From assembly GCA_051003795.1 (NCBI GenBank), contig JBPCKZ010000167.1, forward strand, positions 1 to 51,366: DNA of 51,366 nt, written 5' to 3'. Shown in pieces: positions 42,498-50,616 of this stretch. Under the pieces are notes generated by a model. It did not search any database, was not told where the DNA came from, and worked only from the letters and a program-made list of their open reading frames with translations. Position numbers and translations under genes: made by a program. The stretch comes from JALYXS01 sp051003795 (GTDB taxonomy: Bacteria > Acidobacteriota > Terriglobia > Bryobacterales > Bryobacteraceae). Position 1 is the stretch's first letter; every line of letters starts with the position of its first letter.

Positions 42498-43838
42498 TCA
42501 TCGTCCGCCCCAAAGGGCTTGCGCCAGCAGCACGATGGCTAACCCGAAGACCGAGACGATGAGCTTCATCGCGGACCAGCTTTTCAGGGTCTGCGGCACC
42601 GTCATTCCGAAATATTGATTCACCAGCCAGAAACCCGCGTCGTTCACGTGCGAGATGCTGGTGCCGCCGCAACACACGGCTAAATAAATGAATTCGGGAC
42701 GGTAACCCGCCAGTGATTTTACGAGGGGCGCAACTAGGCCGGCGGCGGTGATGATGGAAACGGTCGCGGAGCCTTGGGCCAGGCGCATGGCCGCCGCGAT
42801 GATGTACGCCACCAGGATCGGCGAGATGCGCGAAGCCGCCAGAAGTTTTCCGGCATAAGCGCCCGCGCCCGTATCGACAATCACCTGCTTCAACGCTCCA
42901 CCCGCGCCCATGATCAGCGCGAGACTTCCGATGGGCGCGAGCGAATCCGCGGCGAGCCTGGCGATTTGCGAGCGGTTCAAACCGCGGCGCAGCCCGAGGA
43001 AAAACATGCTGGCGAGCGCCGTGACGGCGAGCGCGGTGAAAGGGTGGCCCAGAAAAATCATTGGGCCATTCTTCGGCCCGGCAACGGTGGCTCCCAGGAT
43101 GAACAGCACGGGCAGCAGCAGAATTACGACCACCAGCGGAACGGGCGGCGGTTTGAGTGCCGGTTTGAATGCCGTTTGCCCCGCCGGGATTACCTCATCC
43201 AGGCGCGTGGGCATTTCGGGAACGGGAAGATAGATTCGCCGCGAGATCCAGCCGCCATAGAAAATGCCGCCGACGATCGACATCGGCAGCGCGAGCGCGA
43301 CCCCGTAGAGAATGGCTTTTCCGAGATCGGCGCCGAGCAGTTGCGCGGCCGCCGCGGGTGCCGGATGCGGAGGCGAAAGCGCGTGCAGGATGGTCAACGC
43401 CGCCGCCATCGGAAGGCCATAGAGCAAGAGCGAGCGCTTGGATTCGCGCGCGAGGTTCCAAACCAACGGAACCAGGATGATGAAGCCCACTTCGAAGAAA
43501 ATGGGCAGCCCAACCAGGAAGGACGCGATGAGCATCGCCCACGCGGCGCGGTCGCGTCCGAAGCGGGCGAGCAGCCAATCGGCAAGGGCGCGTCCGCCGC
43601 CGGAATATTCGAGGTAGGCCCCGACGATCGCGCCCAATCCCAGGACTACGGCGATGAAACCGAGCGCCTCTCCGAAACCGTTCTGAATGGATTTGAGCAC
43701 GGCGGCGGGCGCCATGCCCGCCGAGAGGCCGAGCGCCATGCTGGTGATCAGCATGGCAAGAAACGCGTGGAGCTTGACGACGAGAATGAGGAACAGCAGC
43801 AGGCCGATAGCGGCCAGAGTCAGCAGGAGCAGCGTCAT
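42498..43838 (-). CDS. GntP-family (gluconate-type) permease
   Basis: 446 residues from the ATG at 43838; a longer open frame to 44042 reads into the preceding gene and is rejected. About 12 membrane segments are evident, with the family features FFEVGFIILVPLVWNLAR, HALSPPHPAPAAAAQLLGAD, IMGAGGALKQVIVDTGAG, RLAQGSATVSIITAAGL and GGTSISHVNDAGFWLVNQYF. GntP proteins import gluconate or related sugar acids with protons. It lies 26 bases after the sialidase-like gene and is probably cotranscribed with it. Confidence 0.93.
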   Translation of the reverse strand: MTLLLLTLAAIGLLLFLILVVKLHAFLAMLITSMALGLSAGMAPAAVLKSIQNGFGEALGFIAVVLGLGAIVGAYLEYSGGGRALADWLLARFGRDRAAWAMLIASFLVGLPIFFEVGFIILVPLVWNLARESKRSLLLYGLPMAAALTILHALSPPHPAPAAAAQLLGADLGKAILYGVALALPMSIVGGIFYGGWISRRIYLPVPEMPTRLDEVIPAGQTAFKPALKPPPVPLVVVILLLPVLFILGATVAGPKNGPMIFLGHPFTALAVTALASMFFLGLRRGLNRSQIARLAADSLAPIGSLALIMGAGGALKQVIVDTGAGAYAGKLLAASRISPILVAYIIAAAMRLAQGSATVSIITAAGLVAPLVKSLAGYRPEFIYLAVCCGGTSISHVNDAGFWLVNQYFGMTVPQTLKSWSAMKLIVSVFGLAIVLLAQALWGGR

Positions 43839-43864
43839 CGCGCGCCGATTATCGCAGAAAAGGC

Positions 43865-44923
43865 CTAGCGCGGCACTTGGAATTGAATCGTTTGGAACTG
43901 AATCGTTCCTTTTCGTTCCCAGGCCGCGACGATGGGCCCGTTCGGGATCGCGGCCAACTGCACGTAAGCGCCTTCGGGATCGAGCAGCACCGGCTCGGGC
44001 TTTCCGGGAATGCGGACGCGCAACCCTTCGGAGCTCGACCACGCGGCGTAAACACCTTCCGCATTCGCGGCAATCGACGGATTTTTCCCCGCATCGAGCA
44101 GAGTTTCGGCGCCGCCTTCAGGAGCAAGATAGACGCCGCCCGCGCGACGCCACGCCGACAAGACATTCCCTTGCGCGGTAATGGCCAGTCCCCCGCCATC
44201 CATCGGACAAGCATTGAGCGGCCATGTACCGCCGCCCAGTTTCGATGCGCGGCCGAATGTCTTTCCGCCGTCGCTCGACGAGGCAAGATACAAATCGCGC
44301 GATCCGGCAAGCGCATTGCGCCACATGACGTGGATTGCGCCGCGCGCGTCGATGGCGAGAGAGGGATGGCAGCACTGGCAGATCGTGCCGTCCGGCGACT
44401 CATAAATAAGCGTGTTCTTCGACCATGTGGCGCCGTGGTCCGAAGACGACGCGCCGTAGAGCTTGGCGCCCTTGGCGCGAAGGTCCAACCACGCGGCATA
44501 GAGCTGGCCGCCCGGCCCCGATGCCATGGCGTGCAACCCTTCGCGGGCCGATGCGGGAACGTCGTTGACGGGAGTACCGGGCGACCATGTTTTGCCGCCA
44601 TCGGTGGACCGCCAGGCGAGCAGGTCTCCATCCGCGCCCTTTCCCCTTGCGCCCGCAACCGCGGTGATGACGATTGCCGGCGGCGCGATCGCGATGCGCG
44701 GTCCGCGGTGCATGCCGAGCGACAGAACACCGGGTTCGGCGACTCTTACGGGCTCTGAAAACGTCTTGCCGCGATCGCGAGAGGCCGAGAAATAGATGGC
44801 GTTCCCGGAGCCGAACGTGGCCGCCACCAAGGTCGCGCTCGCGGCGATTTGCGGCTGCTTAAAATCCGTCGCGGTTTGGGGCGTCAGGTGGAATGCCAGA
44901 AGAAAGGCAAGCGGGAGCGGCAT
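43865..44923 (-). CDS. Sialidase-fold (BNR repeat) protein, probably exported
   Basis: 352 residues. The short N-terminus (MPLPLAFLLAFHLTPQ) is a weak signal peptide. Four BNR/Asp-box motifs are visible: SRDRGKTF, STDGGKTW, SSDHGATW and SSDGGKTF, giving a six-bladed propeller of the sialidase superfamily. A conserved CQCCHPSLAIDARGAIHVMW segment is also seen in exo-alpha-sialidase-like proteins of this phylum. The catalytic Arg triad cannot be confirmed, so glycosidase activity is uncertain. It is upstream of the GntP permease in the same operon. Confidence 0.8.
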   Translation of the reverse strand: MPLPLAFLLAFHLTPQTATDFKQPQIAASATLVAATFGSGNAIYFSASRDRGKTFSEPVRVAEPGVLSLGMHRGPRIAIAPPAIVITAVAGARGKGADGDLLAWRSTDGGKTWSPGTPVNDVPASAREGLHAMASGPGGQLYAAWLDLRAKGAKLYGASSSDHGATWSKNTLIYESPDGTICQCCHPSLAIDARGAIHVMWRNALAGSRDLYLASSSDGGKTFGRASKLGGGTWPLNACPMDGGGLAITAQGNVLSAWRRAGGVYLAPEGGAETLLDAGKNPSIAANAEGVYAAWSSSEGLRVRIPGKPEPVLLDPEGAYVQLAAIPNGPIVAAWERKGTIQFQTIQFQVPR

Positions 44924-44985
44924 TTAAATTCAGAATAGCCGAACGCGGTGCGCCGGAGATCGGGCGCCAGTGGAACTCGGTTCGG

Positions 44986-46083
44986 TCATTTTGGCCGTGC
45001 CGGGGTGGATCGCCAGTCGTTCCAATCCTTCATAGTCGCCTGAACCATGTGCTCCGCCGCGGCGTGCAGCCATCCGCGACCCCTCTTGGCGAGATCGCCG
45101 CTAATGGTTTTCGCCGCCTTTTTCGTCCCCAGGTGAATGTTCGCGGTCTCGAATCCCATCGCGTGCAGCAAGCGGGTTTCATCGCGCTCTTTCGGCATGG
45201 CAGCCAATTCCACGCGCGAGCAATCCGGCGCCAACCGCCGCACGATCCACTTGCCCTTCAGCTTCACAAACGGATCGAGCGTGCGCACGGCGCGATCCAT
45301 GATTTCCCGATAGCGCAGGCGCTGATCGGGCTCGGCTTTGCTGGTCGCCGCCCACACGCAAGCCGAAGGCGCGAGGGCCTTGGCCTCGCGCGCGACTTTG
45401 CCGCCCCGGAATTCGGCGATGGCAACGAAGCGTTCGCGTCCCAGGCTGCCGAGCCCGGCGACGCGATGCACCACGCGAATGTCTAATTCGTCGTCCGGCA
45501 ACATCCGGCGCATGGCGCGAACGGCGTTGGGCGGCACGCGCGTTTCGAGCGTGGGCAGCGCGTCCATCTTGCTCCAGAATCGCTCGGGATCGCGAAGCAC
45601 GGTTGTCACCATCGACCGTAGCCAGGGGTGATGCTCGGCCAGAACGAACGTCCGGCCGCCGCTAGCGAGGCCTTCCATGTAGCCTCTCAAAATGGCATCG
45701 CAAGCATCTTTTTTTTCCAATTGCAAATGGGAACCGGCTATCGCCAAGTGAGCGCTGGCTGCGAGCCGGGTCAAATCGAGCGTGTATGGGCCCGGATACG
45801 CCTCGTCGAAATCGTTGATGCCCCAGGCGAGGCGGCCTTCGATATCGCGCCATGTGCCGAAATTTTCGAGGTGCAGGTCGCCCACCGCCAGCACCTTGGG
45901 AGCTTTCGCGCAATCGGCGCAAACCTTGGGCCAGAGCTGCATCCAGCGGTAGAACGTACCTCGCAGGAACGGAAATGGCGCGGACGTCATCGCCTGATGT
46001 TTCGTGGCGAGGTCCGCGGGGATAAGCGTGAGGCGCTTGCCAAGCCAGTCTTCGTAAGATTGCGTTGCCTTCCGAATGTCCAT
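44986..46083 (-). CDS. DUF2252 family protein
   Basis: 365 residues from the ATG at 46083, which has GGTGGAG five bases upstream and lies 17 bases after the sixA stop. The family's landmarks are present: FLRGTFYRWMQLW, VLAVGDLHLENFGTWRD, WGINDFDEAYPGPYTLDLTRLAAS. The HLENFG and NDFDE motifs resemble the catalytic and metal-binding loops of aminoglycoside phosphotransferase/kinase-like folds, so a small-molecule or protein kinase-like activity is plausible but unproven. Coupled with a phosphohistidine phosphatase gene. Confidence 0.88.
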   Translation of the reverse strand: MDIRKATQSYEDWLGKRLTLIPADLATKHQAMTSAPFPFLRGTFYRWMQLWPKVCADCAKAPKVLAVGDLHLENFGTWRDIEGRLAWGINDFDEAYPGPYTLDLTRLAASAHLAIAGSHLQLEKKDACDAILRGYMEGLASGGRTFVLAEHHPWLRSMVTTVLRDPERFWSKMDALPTLETRVPPNAVRAMRRMLPDDELDIRVVHRVAGLGSLGRERFVAIAEFRGGKVAREAKALAPSACVWAATSKAEPDQRLRYREIMDRAVRTLDPFVKLKGKWIVRRLAPDCSRVELAAMPKERDETRLLHAMGFETANIHLGTKKAAKTISGDLAKRGRGWLHAAAEHMVQATMKDWNDWRSTPARPK

Positions 46084-46100
46084 GCTTACTCCACCAGTGT

Positions 46101-46583
46101 TTATTCCGCCAGCTTCGGCGTTAGCATCCACTTTAGGATGCCGTGCGGCTCACCCCTAAACCCTTCGAGGTCGATTCGGACCAGCGCTGCCTTTTTCATG
46201 TCGATTTGAAGCGAGGGCGCGCCGAGCAAATAGCTCACCACGTGGCTGAGCAGCGGCTCATGACCCGCGAGCAGTACTTGATCCGCGCTGCGATACCCTC
46301 GGATCTCATCCCAAACGGCGCGTGGGGAAGCACTGGGGATGAGGGAATCGGTGCGGACCGGGGCGGTGACATGCTTCAAGATTTTGGCCGCGATCTCGGC
46401 GGTCTGTGTCGCGCGGAGAAGAGGGCTGGTGAGAATCGTCGACGGGCTAACGCCGGATTCGGCGGCGCGTTTCAGGACGGACTCGAGTTTTTCGCGGCCC
46501 TCTTTGGTAAGGGCGCGATCGGCATCGGAGGAGCCGGCCTTCTGGTCCTCGGCGATGCCGTGTCTGAGGATGTAAATCTGCAC
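46101..46583 (-). CDS. sixA: Phosphohistidine phosphatase SixA-like
   Basis: 160 residues starting with GTG at 46583. The histidine-phosphatase motif is LRHGIAED (RHG near residue 8), with LTSPLLRATQTAEIAAKIL and LLAGHEPLLSHVVSYLLG providing the second His (GHEP). The length and these motifs match SixA, which removes phosphate from phosphohistidine in HPt proteins. It precedes the DUF2252 gene by 17 bases on the same strand. Confidence 0.88.
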   Translation of the reverse strand: MQIYILRHGIAEDQKAGSSDADRALTKEGREKLESVLKRAAESGVSPSTILTSPLLRATQTAEIAAKILKHVTAPVRTDSLIPSASPRAVWDEIRGYRSADQVLLAGHEPLLSHVVSYLLGAPSLQIDMKKAALVRIDLEGFRGEPHGILKWMLTPKLAE

Positions 46584-46775
46584 AACTTATTCTCGCTTTA
46601 TCGGACCGTATGTATTCCAGTGGCCTGTCGCGGATCAAACATGGCTTCTTACGGCCTATACGGATTCAAAACCTCCGTCGGCCGCGAGTCTCCGGCACTC
46701 CCCTTCAAGAGAGCGGCGGAACTCTACGTGAGTGCCTGCCGGCGAGTAAAGCGGAATTCCCCTCAGCTCCGAACG

Positions 46776-47237
46776 CTACTTTAGGAGGTACACGACCGTC
46801 GTCTCAGTGTCGGCCGAATCCGGCGTCGGATCTCCGTATATCTCCCACGAGTACCCGGCGGACTCCCTCCGGTTCGCCGCGATCCATTTTCCGATCGCGT
46901 TGTGCGCCTCGTTCATGCGGTTGTACGGCCCGTGGTGGACGGCGACGGCAGCTTCGCCCCCTGGCGTTTCGGTCGCGTACACCTCGCCCGCGGTTTCAAA
47001 TGCGCGCGTGACCTCGACGCCGAAGTCGCACGGTATCGGCGTGCCCGGCTGCTTCGGGTGGTGGTAGAGGAAGACGTTGTGGCCGTCAGACCGCAGCCCC
47101 GGCTGGCTGCGAATGAACTCCCAGACCTTGTCCAGCGCCGGCCCCCACGCCAAGCCAACCGCGCCCGGCGCGACCTCGCGCCGCACCGCGGCCAACTTGC
47201 GGGGGTGAACAGCCTGTACGTTGACGGCGACCGACAT
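46776..47237 (-). CDS. GyrI-like small-molecule-binding domain protein
   Basis: 153 residues from the ATG at 47237; the open frame to 47318 adds Arg-rich residues that look untranslated. It is one GyrI-like (SOUL/AraC effector-binding) domain with no DNA-binding part: VQAVHPRKLAAVRREVAPG, GHNVFLYHHPKQPGTPIPCD, FGVEVTRAFETAGEVYATET, GEAAVAVHHGPYNRMNEAHN and a C-terminal Y-G-D-P...TTVVYLLK. Such single-domain proteins bind or hydrolyse small cationic or drug-like molecules. The 149 bases downstream of dapF-side and the 192 bases toward sixA contain no further gene I can support. Confidence 0.85.
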   Translation of the reverse strand: MSVAVNVQAVHPRKLAAVRREVAPGAVGLAWGPALDKVWEFIRSQPGLRSDGHNVFLYHHPKQPGTPIPCDFGVEVTRAFETAGEVYATETPGGEAAVAVHHGPYNRMNEAHNAIGKWIAANRRESAGYSWEIYGDPTPDSADTETTVVYLLK

Positions 47238-47386
47238 TCCGCGATCATAAACCAAAATCGTGATTGCGTGACGCAAGCGGAGCCCGCGGCATCTCCGCCA
47301 CGGCGTTCTCGTCCTCACCTGGACGTTCGAAGTCGATGGGGCGTCATGACGTACATTTCGCAGTGTGAATGTGTTGCAACCTCTTT

Positions 47387-48169
47387 TCAGGCGATCGAGA
47401 AACTAGTGTGGAAGATTCCTTCGACGACAATTTCCGCGGGGCCCTCCAAGAAGATCTCATTATCCCAGCGCAGGTTCATTTTGTCCGGAGCGATTACCCG
47501 CACCGGGCTTTTCACAAGTCCTCTTCGGATGGCGGCGGCGACCGCTCCAGTCGAGCCGGTGCCCGAACTCAGCGTCTCGCCCGCGCCACGTTCGTAGAAA
47601 CGCACATCGATCGTATGCGCATCCACCACGCGAAAGAACGAAACGTTCGTCCGATTCGGGAAATGCGGGTGCTTCTCGATCTCGGCGCCGGCGCTGCGCC
47701 AGTCCCAATCGAAGTTGTCCACCGGTACCGCGCATTGCGGATTTCCGACATTCACTAAAGTGACGTCGAGCGGTCCGCTCGAGAGCGGGAGCGAAAAACG
47801 GTCGGCATCGAAGCGGGGGGCGCCCATATTCATCTCGAAGTGAAAGAGCATTCCGTTGCGGTCGAGCAAGCGCAAGTGCTTCACCCCGGCTCCGGTCCGG
47901 ATGCTCACGTCTTCGTCGAAAGCCCCGTGATAGATCAGAAAAGCCGCCGCGCAACGCGTACCGTTGCCGGAGATCTCGGGCTCGCTTCCATCCGAATTGA
48001 AAATTCGCATGGAGGGCGACCGATCCAGCAATATCCATCCGTCCGCGCCCACGCCCGTGTGCCGATCGCAAATCGCGCGGGCGATTTCGGGGTCCGCCGG
48101 AGCGTCCCGCGCCCAGGTAATCAGAAAATCGTTTCTCGCCCCGTGCGCCTTGCAAAAAGGAATCGTCAT
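47387..48169 (-). CDS. dapF: Diaminopimelate epimerase-like protein with Cys-to-Ser change
   Basis: 260 residues following DapF throughout: FCKAHGARNDFL, FNSDGSEPEISGNGTRCAA with catalytic Cys73, VNVGNPQCAVPV and FYERGAGETLSSGTGS. The second catalytic cysteine of DapF (in A-C-G-T-G) is replaced by Ser202 here. DapF converts LL- to meso-diaminopimelate for lysine and peptidoglycan; one Cys is normally each of the two acid/base residues. Related proline/hydroxyproline racemase-fold enzymes tolerate Ser or Thr at one site. The start overlaps the upstream glycosyltransferase stop by 4 bases (ATGA). Either a variant DapF or a related isomerase. Confidence 0.8.
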   Translation of the reverse strand: MTIPFCKAHGARNDFLITWARDAPADPEIARAICDRHTGVGADGWILLDRSPSMRIFNSDGSEPEISGNGTRCAAAFLIYHGAFDEDVSIRTGAGVKHLRLLDRNGMLFHFEMNMGAPRFDADRFSLPLSSGPLDVTLVNVGNPQCAVPVDNFDWDWRSAGAEIEKHPHFPNRTNVSFFRVVDAHTIDVRFYERGAGETLSSGTGSTGAVAAAIRRGLVKSPVRVIAPDKMNLRWDNEIFLEGPAEIVVEGIFHTSFSIA

Positions 48170-49665
48170 TGGCGATAAATCCGGATCGGCGTGGCGCCGT
48201 CGACGATAATCGCTTTCACCAGGACGTAAGCCGGAACGCGGGCCACGGCCTCATCGACGACGTCGCCGGCACTGGCAACGGCCCAGCGATCGCGCGCGAA
48301 TATTTCGGGCCGCGTCACGGCGGCGGCCCAATACGGCCCGTTATCCACCGTCAAAGTCTTGCGAAGCGGGATGCCGGATTCGCGATAGATGCCGGTAATG
48401 TCGCTGGTATTGGTGAAGATCGTATCGCCCTGGCGCAGGTTGGCGCGAAAATACGCGGCGCCCTCGTGAGTCCATGCCATGCGAGCGCCACCGTTGACCC
48501 GCGATTCTTTCCAGGCGACCCAATTCGCCATGTGGGGGTGCAGCAGCCAGGGGCTGAGCGCAATCGGAATCAGCAGCATTGGATAAAGTCTGTTATTGAA
48601 GATTGCCGCGCAGGCGAAAGCGAGCCAGGGCAGCGCCGCCAAACCATACCGGCTGTTGTACCAGGTGAAGGGCGGGAGAACCGGGATGTAGATCGGGTTG
48701 CCCGAAGAGTGCATGCTCCAAATATAAAAAAGCGGCGGCAACGATAGCAGCACGACCGGCCAGATGGCGCGCTTGATGCAGGCCGCAATCGTTCCGGCCA
48801 AACCCACCCAGAACAGCGGCGCTCCCGCAACCAGTTTGGCCGCCGAGACGAAGTAATATGCGGCCACGATCCAATCGCCCTTGCCCGGATATGGTTGGCC
48901 GCCCTGAATGGCTTTCGCCGAGTAGGGTCCGCGAAAAAAATAGAGCGCGTCGCCGAAATACCAGCGGTTATAACCGAACCAGAACAGCGGGCCGGCAATG
49001 GCGACCGCGCTAAACAGAACAGTGAAGGCGATCCGCCGCCTGCGGCCTGTAACCAGAATATAAGCGGCGGAGAACGGCAACAGAAACCAGCCTTCGTATC
49101 GCGTCAATGTGGCCGCCATCGCCATTGCGCCCGCCCCGGCCGCGGCGTGCCAGCCGGGATTTTCCGCGAATCGGACGGTGAAATAGAGAAGTCCGAGCAG
49201 CGCGGCGAAGAACGCGGATTCGGTCATGGGGATCGCCTGCAGGTAGAGTACGTTGGGATTCAAGACGAACAGAGCCGCCGCGGCCGCCGCGGCCGCGCGG
49301 TTTTTGAAAACATGGAAGGCGGCCGCATATAAGAACGCGGCGGCTGCCACGAAGCACAGGGCCGAAGGGATGGACCCCGCCAATCCCGTCTGCCACATCG
49401 TCATATTCCCGATGAGCGGCAGCATCAGAACATGCGGCAGCGGAAGCCAGGGCGACCCGAGTTGATCGAAGCCGGGCGTTCGCGAATCGATCACGCGCCG
49501 CGCGATGTTCAGATGCGATTCGGCATCGCCGAAAGCGAGTATTGAATCCTTCGCGAAAAAAAAGCAGATTGCCGCCGCGCTTATCAACGCGGTAGCGGCA
49601 CCGGTCCATAAAGCGCCGGCGGGATCAGAAATCCGTGCAGGTCTTGAACTCGTGATAGCGCTCAT
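48166..49665 (-). CDS. GT-C fold membrane glycosyltransferase (GT39-like)
   Basis: 499 residues with about ten to eleven membrane segments in the first 400. The first periplasmic loop has FGDAESHLNIARRVIDSRTPGF, where the acidic pair matches the catalytic D-x-E/D-D loop of GT-C enzymes such as PMT/ArnT, followed by ATLTRYEGWFLLPF. The C-terminus is a soluble domain (RANLRQGDTIFTNTSDITGI). Members transfer sugars from polyprenyl phosphate donors to proteins or glycolipids at the periplasmic face. It overlaps the pfkB gene by 41 bases and dapF by 4, so the three are one coupled operon. Confidence 0.82.
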   Translation of the reverse strand: MSAITSSRPARISDPAGALWTGAATALISAAAICFFFAKDSILAFGDAESHLNIARRVIDSRTPGFDQLGSPWLPLPHVLMLPLIGNMTMWQTGLAGSIPSALCFVAAAAFLYAAAFHVFKNRAAAAAAAALFVLNPNVLYLQAIPMTESAFFAALLGLLYFTVRFAENPGWHAAAGAGAMAMAATLTRYEGWFLLPFSAAYILVTGRRRRIAFTVLFSAVAIAGPLFWFGYNRWYFGDALYFFRGPYSAKAIQGGQPYPGKGDWIVAAYYFVSAAKLVAGAPLFWVGLAGTIAACIKRAIWPVVLLSLPPLFYIWSMHSSGNPIYIPVLPPFTWYNSRYGLAALPWLAFACAAIFNNRLYPMLLIPIALSPWLLHPHMANWVAWKESRVNGGARMAWTHEGAAYFRANLRQGDTIFTNTSDITGIYRESGIPLRKTLTVDNGPYWAAAVTRPEIFARDRWAVASAGDVVDEAVARVPAYVLVKAIIVDGATPIRIYRQ

Positions 49666-50542
49666 CGATCTCCGCGCGGGTGAGAGTCCGGAAACGGTCC
49701 ACGCCGAACTTCTCGCAGCAGAAGCTGCCCATCACGGAGCCATAGATTACGGCGCGGCGCAAATTGGCTTCGTCGATATCGCCGTCCCTGGGCTTCACTC
49801 CGCATCCCGCGAGGTAACCGATGAATCCGCCCGCGAAGCAATCGCCCGCGCCGGTGGGATCGAAAACGTCCTCCAGCAGATAGCCGGGCACCATGAAATG
49901 CGCGTCGCGGCGGAACAGGATAGCTCCATATTCGCCGCGCTTGATCACCAGCGTGTGCGGACCCATGGCGATGATCTTCTCCGCCGCGCGCCGGAGATTA
50001 TGCTCGCCCGAAAGCTGACGCGCTTCACTATCGTTAATCAATAAGAAATCCCATTCTTTAATGGTGGCCAGAAGCTGATCGCGGAATCCCGAAATCCAGT
50101 AATTCATGGTATCGCCGCCGACGAAGTTCAAGCCATTCATTTGCGAACGGACGTTGCGCTGCAACTCGGGTTGAATGTTGCCGAGCAGCAGATAGGGTTC
50201 CTTCTTGTATGATTCCGGCAGCTTCGGTTGAAAATCGGCGAAGACATTCAGATCCGTAACGAGAGTGGTGCGATCGTTCATGTCGGGCGAGTAAACGCCG
50301 GACCAGAAAAAAGTCTTGCCGGGAACTCGTTCCAGGCCCTCGAGATCGATGCCCCGGCCGTGCAAAAAATCGAAATCCTCCCGCGCGAAATCGTCTCCCA
50401 CCACGCCTACAATGCGCGGTTTTGTGAAGAAACTGGCCGCCAGCGCGATATAAGTGCATGCCCCGCCTAGCATGCGGTCCACTTTCCCGTGGGGCGTCTC
50501 CACGCCGTCGTACGCGACGGAACCAACTACAACCAATGACAT
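49625..50542 (-). CDS. PfkB-family carbohydrate/nucleoside kinase
   Basis: 305 residues. The N-terminal GGACTYIALAASFF and the C-terminal signature DPTGAGDCFAGGFIGYLAG, with the catalytic Asp, are those of the ribokinase/PfkB family. A lid region and the GVVGDDFAREDFDFLHGRGID segment are also typical. The substrate (sugar, nucleoside or fructose-6-phosphate) cannot be told from the sequence. It is first in the operon with the glycosyltransferase and the dapF-like gene. Confidence 0.9.
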   Translation of the reverse strand: MSLVVVGSVAYDGVETPHGKVDRMLGGACTYIALAASFFTKPRIVGVVGDDFAREDFDFLHGRGIDLEGLERVPGKTFFWSGVYSPDMNDRTTLVTDLNVFADFQPKLPESYKKEPYLLLGNIQPELQRNVRSQMNGLNFVGGDTMNYWISGFRDQLLATIKEWDFLLINDSEARQLSGEHNLRRAAEKIIAMGPHTLVIKRGEYGAILFRRDAHFMVPGYLLEDVFDPTGAGDCFAGGFIGYLAGCGVKPRDGDIDEANLRRAVIYGSVMGSFCCEKFGVDRFRTLTRAEIDERYHEFKTCTDF

Positions 50543-50616
50543 TCATTCAGTGTAAACGAGCGAAGCGCATGTCGATTGCGGAGAATGCCATCCAGGTGAT
50601 AGAGTTCTACACACCC

